A stretch of DNA of 64,000 bases, from assembly GCF_004827385.1 (NCBI RefSeq), contig NZ_SRXN01000026.1:34634-98633 (forward strand), written 5' to 3'. The notes below the pieces were generated by a model. That model was given only the letters and a program-made list of their open reading frames with translations, had not been told where the DNA came from and did no database searches. Positions 9,002-15,445 of the stretch are shown one piece after another (within the stretch, counting starts at the first letter, position 1; every line of letters begins with the position of its first letter). Position numbers and translations under genes: made by a program. Source of the DNA: Ensifer sp. MPMI2T. Lineage in GTDB: Bacteria > Pseudomonadota > Alphaproteobacteria > Rhizobiales > Rhizobiaceae.

Positions 9002-9571
9002 ATGGCAGTGGATATGGACGAATTTTGGGTCTTTGGCTACGGGTCTTTGATGTGGAACCCGGGTTTCCGCTTTGAGGAGAAGTCGACGGCGCGCGCCTTC
9101 GGTTACCGGCGCTCCCTCTGCGTGCACTCATGGGTGCATCGCGGCACGGAGCAGCGGCCCGGGCTTGTGCTCGGCCTCGACTATGGCGGCTCCTGCATCG
9201 GCACTGCATTCCGCGTTCCGGGAGGCGAAAAGGCCGATGTGGTCGAGTATCTGCGGGAGCGCGAACTTGTAACGCAAGTCTACAGGGAGCGGACCATGCC
9301 GGTCCAGCTTGCCGACGGACGCCGCGTGCCGGCACTTGCCTATGTGGTCGACCGCGGTCACGCCCAATATGCCGGAGCACTCAGTGCGGCGGAAGCGGCG
9401 GAAACGGTGGCGACCGCCTCCGGCAAGTCCGGGCCGAACAGCGAATACGTGCTCAATACGCTCGCCCATCTCAGGGAGATGGGGATTAGCGATCAGTGGC
9501 TGGAGGACGTCGTTGCCAGATTGACCGCAACAGCGCAGCGCGTCTTTCCAGACGCGCAAAGGACGCTGTAG
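9002..9571 (+). CDS. chaC: Glutathione-specific gamma-glutamylcyclotransferase (ChaC family) with RIME-encoded C-terminus
   Basis: 189 residues. The substrate-binding loop FGYGSLMWNPGF (about 10-21) and the RERELVTQVYRERTMPVQL segment with the catalytic glutamate identify a ChaC/GGCT-like enzyme, which degrades glutathione to 5-oxoproline and Cys-Gly in the cytoplasm. The last 13 residues (AQRVFPDAQRTL) and the stop codon are encoded by a partial RIME palindrome at 9530-9569, so the natural C-terminus was probably replaced. Start could also be the methionine at residue 5. It is convergent with plsC. Confidence 0.9.
   Translation: MAVDMDEFWVFGYGSLMWNPGFRFEEKSTARAFGYRRSLCVHSWVHRGTEQRPGLVLGLDYGGSCIGTAFRVPGGEKADVVEYLRERELVTQVYRERTMPVQLADGRRVPALAYVVDRGHAQYAGALSAAEAAETVATASGKSGPNSEYVLNTLAHLREMGISDQWLEDVVARLTATAQRVFPDAQRTL
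9530..9569 (+). repeat. RIME copy B (first palindrome only), inside the chaC coding region
   Basis: ACAGCG...CGCTGT outer arms and GCGCGTCT/AGACGCGC inner arms match the first half of copy A. The second palindrome is absent. It supplies the TAG stop of the ChaC gene. Confidence 0.8.
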
Positions 9572-9578
9572 CTATGGC

Positions 9579-10364
9579 TCAGGAAGCCTGACCGAGTTCG
9601 CGCAGCCGCTGCTTTGCGGTCTCCGGCAACGGCAGTTGCGGATTGGCCTCGACCGTCTCGACAAGCAACGCATCGCTTGCTGCCTCGGTTACCTCGACCA
9701 GCTTTTTGAGAAACGCATCCGGATCCATCCCGGCCTCGACCGGCGGCAGGATGCGTACCTTGAAATGGCCGGGGAAGCGCAGGAATTTGCGTCGCGGCCA
9801 GAAGAGGCCCGGATGCATGGCAACGGGCACGACCGGGACTTTCAGATCGCGGTAGAGGCGGGCAATGCCGTATTTGTATTCGGGCGGTGCACCCGGAGGA
9901 CGACGCGTGCCTTCCGGATAGATGATCAACTGCCGCCCGGTCGCCATCTCGTTCTTGGTGCGCTCCATAACGTCGGTCATCGCCTTGCCGCGCGCCGCGC
10001 GGTTTACCGGCACCATGCGCTGCTTGATGATGTACCAGCCGAACAGTGGTATCCAGGTAAGCTCGCGCTTGAGGATGTAGAACGGGTCGTCGAGCCATGG
10101 CAGCAGCGCATAGGCATCCCAGAAGGACTGGTGCTTGGGCGCGAAAATATAGGAGCCCTCCGGAATGTTCTCCAAACCTTCGATTTCGAACGTCGTGCCG
10201 ACGATCTTCTCCAGAAGCCAGTGATTGCTGCGCACCCAGTTCTTCGGCACGAACCAGGCCTTCTTGCGGGGAAGAATGAAATAGATCGGCGTCAAGACGA
10301 TCATCTGCACAATCAGATTGGCATAGAAAACCAGATTGAAAAGGATCGAACGCAGGATGATCAT
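9579..10364 (-). CDS. plsC: 1-acyl-sn-glycerol-3-phosphate acyltransferase
   Basis: 261 residues. N-terminal hydrophobic helices (about residues 1-27), then the acyltransferase block I HQSFWD (HX4D, about residues 72-77), FGWYIIKQRMVPVNR (block II), YPEGTRRPPG (block III) and VPVVPVAMHPGLFW (block IV). It acylates lysophosphatidic acid at the inner membrane to make phosphatidic acid. ATG at 10364 gives the standard N-terminus; the frame extends 32 codons upstream without support. It is the last gene of the ftsE-ftsX-ydcF-plsC series on the minus strand. Confidence 0.94.
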   Translation of the reverse strand: MIILRSILFNLVFYANLIVQMIVLTPIYFILPRKKAWFVPKNWVRSNHWLLEKIVGTTFEIEGLENIPEGSYIFAPKHQSFWDAYALLPWLDDPFYILKRELTWIPLFGWYIIKQRMVPVNRAARGKAMTDVMERTKNEMATGRQLIIYPEGTRRPPGAPPEYKYGIARLYRDLKVPVVPVAMHPGLFWPRRKFLRFPGHFKVRILPPVEAGMDPDAFLKKLVEVTEAASDALLVETVEANPQLPLPETAKQRLRELGQAS

Positions 10365-10503
10365 CAGGTGGCTCTCGATGCGGTGCAGGGCGTTAGTGGC
10401 GGGGTAGCACTCCCGCTGCCTACACGAATATATCGTGGAGGAAAACAGCCGCCACGGCACGGGACGCGTTTACCAGCGCAAAAGTCGACGTGGCACTCGG
10501 CGC

Positions 10504-11202
10504 TTATTCTTCGGCCGCGGTCGCCCGAGACGAAATTGCCCTGAGGCCATTCGTCGGACGCGCGCCCATCATGTCGAGCATGGAGGCGACGGAGTATTTG
10601 CCATATTCGAGCAAGATGGCCTTCAGCACGCGCGGGTTACGCAGCCAGTTGGTCGTCTTCAGATCGGAATTGACGACCGGATAGGCGATGAATTCCGTGT
10701 CGGGCTTGGCGCGGCGCAACTCCAGAAGACTTCGCGGCATGTGATAATTGTTGGTGACGACGAGCACGGTCTTATAGCCGCGATTGCGGATCCACTGCGC
10801 AGCCTCCGTGGCGTTGCCGATCGTGTCGATCGCTTCATGTCCGATGTCGACGCAGCATTTGAAGAGATCGGCCGAACTTTGCGTGTTGCGGCGTATCTGG
10901 GTTCCCGTCGTCGTCGGATGGACGCCCGAGATCAGCAGCCGCTTGCCTGATCCTGATTTAAGAAGATCCACCGCCTGATCGATCCGCTGGAAACCGCCCG
11001 TCAGGACGACGATTGCGTCGGCCCTCGGATGAGCCGGCGGCTGCAGTGACGCAACGGTGTCTGCAAACTGCAGAAAGCCGGCGATGAAAACGGCAAGAAA
11101 GATAAGCAGCACGAAAAACGTCCGGCGCAGGACCTTGCGCAACAGGCTGCGGGACCGGCGGCGGCGCGCGGCCCTCTCCCGCCAGTTGCCCCTCTCGGCC
11201 AT
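10504..11202 (-). CDS. YdcF family protein (DUF218)
   Basis: 232 residues. Basic N-terminus (RERAARRRRSRSLLRK), one TM helix (about residues 29-48), then the DUF218 domain: ADAIVVLTGGFQRIDQAVDLL, LLISGVHPTT, DIGHEAIDTIGNATEAAQWI and VVTNNYHMPRSLLELRRA. Family members act in cell-envelope processes (E. coli SanA/ElyC relatives), but the reaction is unknown. Alternative in-frame starts exist at 11244 (GTG) and 11232. It is separated from ftsX by RIME copy C and followed by plsC, suggesting an envelope/division operon. Confidence 0.85.
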   Translation of the reverse strand: MAERGNWRERAARRRRSRSLLRKVLRRTFFVLLIFLAVFIAGFLQFADTVASLQPPAHPRADAIVVLTGGFQRIDQAVDLLKSGSGKRLLISGVHPTTTGTQIRRNTQSSADLFKCCVDIGHEAIDTIGNATEAAQWIRNRGYKTVLVVTNNYHMPRSLLELRRAKPDTEFIAYPVVNSDLKTTNWLRNPRVLKAILLEYGKYSVASMLDMMGARPTNGLRAISSRATAAEE

Positions 11203-11245
11203 TCCACTCTCGCCCAACTCTCGCACCATCATGATTCTCTTCACA

Positions 11246-11350
11246 TGCAGCGCCGCGCGTCCAATCGGATACGCAAAGGTCGCTGTAGCACTTTGAATGG
11301 CTGCATGATTTTGTCCTTAAATCGATTCCGACTTAGGGAATCATGCAGTA
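11246..11350 (+). repeat. RIME copy C (complete)
   Basis: Both palindromes are present; the second is CTGCATGATT...AATCATGCAG with CCTTAAATCGATTCCGACTTAGG inside. It lies between ftsX and ydcF. Confidence 0.85.
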
Positions 11351-11399
11351 GCCGCAGATTGCGGCAGGGAATAGATGGAGTGAAGGCGGTTCATGGCTG

Positions 11400-12404
11400 T
11401 CAGCTTTGATAGGTGTCCGTCCGGCCAGGATCCGACCGGATCAGATCTATTTCGTAGATCGTCCGCATGACTGTAAGGCGCGCCGTCAGAGTCGTCAGCA
11501 GGGCGATGACGACTATGATCGCGAAAATGCCGAGATAGCCGGTATAGCCGATGGCAAATCGGCCAAACAGCGCCGTTGCCTGGTCCGATTCGGGGGTGGC
11601 GAGCGTCCGCGATTGCCAGAAACTGGCCATAGCGAAGGAAAGCGCGGCCAGAAGACCGCCGGCGCCGGCCCCTTTCAGGCTGATTCGCAGGAAATGCTTC
11701 TGGAACTCGGAGGCGACGAAACTCGCCTCCGCACCGACGAAATGCAGCACTTCGACGATATGACGATTGCCCGACAGTGCGCCGCGGGTTGCGAAGACGA
11801 CGGTGAGCACCATGGCCGAGAAAACCAGAGCGAGGACGCCACTCCCGATCATCGCGGTGGTATTTGCCATCGCCACCAGACGGTCGACCCAAGTGCGATG
11901 ATCGTCGAGAAAGGCCTGCGGGATGGTTTCCGTCAGCGCCCTGCGCATGGCGGCGAAATCGGGAGGGTTGTTCTCGTCGATCGTAACGACGATCAGTCGC
12001 GGCACAGGCAGTTCGTCGAGATCGAGACCCTCGCCGAGCCACGGCTCGAGCAGCCGGGCCGTGGCGGCCCGGTCGACGATCTTCCCGCCGGTGGTGCCGC
12101 TGAAGGTCAGCGCCAGGTCGTGCGCATCGGCGAGCGCCTTATCCATGTCGAGGTTGTCGTCGGGCTTGATCTGGATGGTGATTTCCCGCGAGATTTGGGA
12201 CTGCCAGCTTTGCGCCGTCGCCCGTACCATGCTGACCCCGCCGAGCGTCAGGCAGGCGAGGAAGGACATGATCGCGATGACGCACATCAGCGCATGGCCG
12301 GACACATTGGCCGAAGGCACGATCGGACCGGTCGGGCGCACGCGCATCTCGGCGCGGCGCTGCTGCTGTTCGGGTTCGTGGCGGGGGACGCTGTTCTCAT
12401 TCAT
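11400..12404 (-). CDS. ftsX: Cell division protein FtsX
   Basis: 334 residues. Cytoplasmic proline/arginine-rich N-tail (1-35), TM1 about 38-62, a periplasmic domain (SQISREITIQIKPDDNLDMDKALADAHDLALTFSG onwards, about 70-180), then three TM segments in the FtsX permease domain (about 195-320) with the family region RHIVEVLHFVGAEASFVASEFQKHFL. It is the membrane half of the FtsEX transporter-like complex that controls septal peptidoglycan hydrolases. It overlaps the end of ftsE by 8 bases. Confidence 0.93.
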   Translation of the reverse strand: MNENSVPRHEPEQQQRRAEMRVRPTGPIVPSANVSGHALMCVIAIMSFLACLTLGGVSMVRATAQSWQSQISREITIQIKPDDNLDMDKALADAHDLALTFSGTTGGKIVDRAATARLLEPWLGEGLDLDELPVPRLIVVTIDENNPPDFAAMRRALTETIPQAFLDDHRTWVDRLVAMANTTAMIGSGVLALVFSAMVLTVVFATRGALSGNRHIVEVLHFVGAEASFVASEFQKHFLRISLKGAGAGGLLAALSFAMASFWQSRTLATPESDQATALFGRFAIGYTGYLGIFAIIVVIALLTTLTARLTVMRTIYEIDLIRSDPGRTDTYQS

Positions 12405-13092
12405 AGATGTCGAGCCGTCCCTGTGACAGGATCATGCGCCGGGCCTCTACCTGGTCCATCAAGGATAGGTCGTGGGTGGCGATCACGACCGCCGTTCCAA
12501 GCCGATTGAGCTCGAGGAAGAGGTTCAATAGCCGGCGCGCCATCGGCGGGTCGACGTTGCCTGTCGGCTCGTCCGCGAGCAGGATCTCCGGCCGATCGAT
12601 CAAGGCCCTGGCGATCGCCGCACGTTGTTTTTCCCCACCCGAGAGCACCGGCGGCAGCACGTTGATACGCTCGCCAAGGCCGACCCATTTGAGAAGTTCA
12701 AGCACATCCGCGCGGTAGCTTGCTTCCTCCTTGCCGCGTACTCGGAGCGGCAGGGCGACGTTCTCATAGGTCGTCAGGTGGTCAAGCAGGCGGAAGTCCT
12801 GAAAGACGATGCCGACGCGCCGGCGCAGCATCGGGAATTCGTCCCTCGGGATGGAAGAGATATTGCGGTCGAACATGCGGATCAACCCGCGCGTCGGCTG
12901 CAGCGACAAGAAGAGCAGCCGCAGCAAGGTCGTCTTGCCGGCGCCCGAAGGTCCGGTGAGAAACTGAAACGACCGGCGTGGGATGTCGAATGTCAGGTCC
13001 CGGAGGATTTCCGGTCCCATGCCATAGCGCAGTCCGACGTTCTCAAAGTGAATCAATGGGCCAGCCCAGTTTCTCGTCACGACCTTCGACAT
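12397..13092 (-). CDS. ftsE: Cell division ATP-binding protein FtsE
   Basis: 231 residues. ABC ATPase with Walker A GPSGAGKTT (about residues 48-56), Q-loop in VGIVFQDFRLL, signature LSGGEKQRAAIARALI (about 146-160), Walker B EILLADEPTGNVD and H-loop ATHDLSL. The YGMGPEILRDLTFDIPRRSFQFLTG opening is typical of FtsE. It energises FtsX at the division site. ATG at 13092 is preferred over an 18-codon extension. A perfect CtrA box lies 74 bases upstream of the start, suggesting cell-cycle control. Confidence 0.95.
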   Translation of the reverse strand: MSKVVTRNWAGPLIHFENVGLRYGMGPEILRDLTFDIPRRSFQFLTGPSGAGKTTLLRLLFLSLQPTRGLIRMFDRNISSIPRDEFPMLRRRVGIVFQDFRLLDHLTTYENVALPLRVRGKEEASYRADVLELLKWVGLGERINVLPPVLSGGEKQRAAIARALIDRPEILLADEPTGNVDPPMARRLLNLFLELNRLGTAVVIATHDLSLMDQVEARRMILSQGRLDIYE

Positions 13093-13165
13093 CCGCCGCC
13101 AAGCCGATCGTCCGCGCAGAGGACAGCAAGTCCGCCGGGGGTACAATCCGTGTGCGGCACGGTGG

Positions 13166-13181
13166 TTAAGCGGCGGTTAAC
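13166..13181. promoter_or_regulatory. CtrA binding box (TTAA-N7-TTAAC) between ftsE and a divergent gene
   Basis: TTAA, seven bases GCGGCGG, TTAAC: an exact match to the alphaproteobacterial CtrA consensus. It lies 74 bases before ftsE (minus strand) and 218 bases before the plus-strand gene at 13399. CtrA binding in front of ftsE is described for Brucella. Confidence 0.65.
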
Positions 13182-13398
13182 TTTCCATGAAAAGGCGTCG
13201 CTTTCACGGCTTCTTTCCGAAACATTAACCATTTCGGTTTACGTGTCGTCAGGATTTGATGCAATGCCCTGTTTCTTGCACAGGCCGGTTACAGGCATTG
13301 CCCGCAAGCTCCGCTCAAGGCTGCCGCCGGCCGCGCTGCCGATTTGCGCACGCACGATACTCCGGGAGGAGCGACGGAGCGATCCCGAGGTGGAACCC

Positions 13399-14034
13399 AT
13401 GCAGGCATTTCGCTCAAGAACCGCCGCACGCGTCGATCTGCTTCCCCCGGAACGGGAGCCGCGTCCAAGTGGCGGCAAGGCCAGAAACCTCGACTATGTC
13501 GACGCGGAATTCGAGACCATCGCCACCACCGTAAGGCCCAGCCCTTATCCGGTCTTCAACGACAACCGGCGAGCTGCTCGCCGTAGGCGCGCCGGAATGC
13601 AAGCCCGGCAGGTTCTGACGGTCGTCGAGACGAGATTGCGCGGGATGCCGCCCCGTCAATTCGCCGGGCTGGTCAGCGGGCTGGGTCTGGGGGTGTTCCT
13701 TCTGATCGCAGGCCTTTTCAGCGGAGGCCGGGCGGATACCCACCCCCTGTCGATCGCAGGCGTCACGACTTCCTTCGACTATGCTGGCGGCATGCAGGTG
13801 CTTTCGGTCTACGGAAGCATCGACAACCGCTCCGGTACCGAGCAGCGTCTGCCGCTTGTTGTGGTCGACGTTAGGAGCAACGGACGCAAGGTGACGGCAA
13901 CGCGTTTGATGCCCGACGGCGCGTCGATCGCACCCGGCGAGAGCCGCCATTTCGCTGCCCGCCTTCCTTACGCGGGCGGAAAAATGCCGGATGTGACGGT
14001 TTCTTTCGCCGAAAACAGTGTTTCTCGGCTCTGA
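13399..14034 (+). CDS. Rhizobial single-pass membrane protein of unknown function
   Basis: 211 residues. A basic, disordered cytoplasmic N-terminal half (1-90, with RRAARRRRAG), one TM helix (FAGLVSGLGLGVFLLIAGLFSGG, about 93-115) and a beta-rich periplasmic domain (116-211) containing VLSVYGSIDNRSGTEQRLPLVVVDVRSNG and GESRHFAARLPYAGGKMPDVTVSF. This strand pattern recalls the FxLYD/DUF3426-type domains found on envelope proteins, but I do not recognise a named family. GGTGGAA precedes the ATG. It is divergent from ftsE across a CtrA box and 68 bases upstream of hpt. Confidence 0.8.
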   Translation: MQAFRSRTAARVDLLPPEREPRPSGGKARNLDYVDAEFETIATTVRPSPYPVFNDNRRAARRRRAGMQARQVLTVVETRLRGMPPRQFAGLVSGLGLGVFLLIAGLFSGGRADTHPLSIAGVTTSFDYAGGMQVLSVYGSIDNRSGTEQRLPLVVVDVRSNGRKVTATRLMPDGASIAPGESRHFAARLPYAGGKMPDVTVSFAENSVSRL

Positions 14035-14102
14035 TTGTGCTAAGCGGCGCTTGAAAGGAAGGCGCTCCTTGTCTTCCGCCATGAAGTGCTGGAGAGCCCC
14101 GC

Positions 14103-14648
14103 ATGCCCGTCGTCCGCGGCAAGAACATCGAAGTCCTTTACAGCGCCGAGACGATCGCTGCCCGCAATCACGAATTGGCCGAAGCGATCGTTCGCGGCCC
14201 GCACAAGGATCTGCTGGTCATTTCGATATTGAAGGGCTCGTTCATCTTCGCGGCCGATCTCATCCGCGCCATGCATGACGCCGGACTCGCGCCGGAGGTC
14301 GAGTTCATCACGCTGTCGAGCTACGGCACGGGAACCGAATCCAAGGGCGTGAAGATCACCAAGGATATCGACAGCGACGTGCATGATCGCGATGTCTTGT
14401 TGATCGACGACATTCTCGAATCTGGGGGGACATTGCGTTTCGCCAAGGACCTCCTTCTGGAGCGCGGCGCACGCAATGTCACGATCGCCGTTCTCTTGGA
14501 CAAGCGCATGAAGCGTCGGGTCAATCTGGAGGCCGATTACGTCGGCTTCGAGTGCCCGGACCATTTCGTCGTCGGCTACGGCATGGACGTCGCCTATGCC
14601 TTCCGCGAACTGCCATTCGTCGGCGTCGTCACGGGCGACGCTGAGTGA
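14103..14648 (+). CDS. hpt: Hypoxanthine phosphoribosyltransferase
   Basis: 181 residues, normal size. PRTase type I with the PRPP motif DVLLIDDILESGGTL (about residues 97-111), the substrate flap region SSYGTGTESKG (76-86) and the ILKGSFIFAADLIRAM start. It salvages hypoxanthine (and usually guanine) to IMP/GMP in the cytoplasm. GGAGAG precedes the ATG. It is followed directly by a degenerate RIME; upstream is the unknown membrane protein gene, possibly co-transcribed. Confidence 0.95.
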   Translation: MPVVRGKNIEVLYSAETIAARNHELAEAIVRGPHKDLLVISILKGSFIFAADLIRAMHDAGLAPEVEFITLSSYGTGTESKGVKITKDIDSDVHDRDVLLIDDILESGGTLRFAKDLLLERGARNVTIAVLLDKRMKRRVNLEADYVGFECPDHFVVGYGMDVAYAFRELPFVGVVTGDAE

Positions 14649-14652
14649 TTCC

Positions 14653-14755
14653 TACAGCGTTGCGCGTCTAGTTAGGCGCGCGCACAGGTCGCCGCAGTCC
14701 TTTAAATATTGCATGAATTTGTCCTTGGATCGGGGTCGGTCCAAGCCAAGATGCG
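14653..14755 (+). repeat. RIME copy D (degenerate)
   Basis: The first palindrome (TACAGCG..., GCGCGTCT/AGGCGCGC) is recognisable. The second has diverged (GCATGAATTTGTCCTTGGATCG, then CGGTCCAAGC). The rest of the 14649-14977 gap holds no supported gene. Confidence 0.65.
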
Positions 14756-14980
14756 CCGCCTTTTCTGAAAATCGACGCTGCGGCGTTTACCGAAAGCAAA
14801 CGAAAAGCTGGTTGTTTGGAGGGGCGTCACGGCTTCGGCCATGCCGAAACGTGGCGTCGGCATATGCGCGAAATCGGCAGCGGTTTCACAAGGCATGATG
14901 CTCGAGTTCAACGAGATGAGCGTCCTTTGTAAGTCCAAGGGATGCATGGCGCTCTATGGGAGCGAATACGGGAGGCCATG

Positions 14981-15340
14981 ATGGCGAGAATCCTGATTAC
15001 CGAGGATGAGGATGCCTTGCGCTCATTTGTGGCGCGCGCATTGCGACTCGATGGACATGAAACTGTTGAGGCGGGCGATGGGGCCGACGGGCTCGCCTGC
15101 CTGCAGAGCCAGGCCTTTGATCTGCTTTTATCCGACATCCGGATGCCGGTGATGGACGGCATCGAATTGGCGCATCAGGCCTCTGCCGCGTTTCCCGCAC
15201 TCAAGATCCTGCTGATGACCGGCTATGCGGAACAGCGCGAACGCGCGGACGATCTCTCGGGCAAGGTTGTGGATGTCATTTCCAAGCCGTTTTCGCTGCC
15301 CGATATTCGCAAGGCGGTCGCCTTGGCGCTCGTCGCCTGA
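14981..15340 (+). CDS. cpdR: CpdR-like single-domain response regulator
   Basis: 119 residues, one receiver domain and nothing else. Acidic pocket EDED at residues 8-11, phospho-acceptor D52 in LLLSDIRMPVMDG, T/S position in LLMTGYAE and the lysine in SKPFSLPDI near the C-terminus. Layout and wording match CpdR, which in Caulobacter and Sinorhizobium directs ClpXP-dependent proteolysis during the cell cycle. GGAGG lies five bases before this ATG and only two before the preceding in-frame ATG at 14978. Sinorhizobium carries two cpdR genes; which one this is cannot be settled here. Confidence 0.82.
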   Translation: MARILITEDEDALRSFVARALRLDGHETVEAGDGADGLACLQSQAFDLLLSDIRMPVMDGIELAHQASAAFPALKILLMTGYAEQRERADDLSGKVVDVISKPFSLPDIRKAVALALVA

Positions 15341-15445
15341 CAGCCATTCCGATTTCCGGCCTTCGCCGCTTTGCCGGCGACGGCCCGTTATCGCGCCGGC
15401 GTCCTTCTACGCGTACACTCGTAGCTGGAAGGAATTATCCAGTGG

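Noticed and set aside
13225..13250. Second CtrA site near TTAACCATTTCGGTTTACG
   Set aside because: Spacing between half sites is nine and the second half is TTTA.
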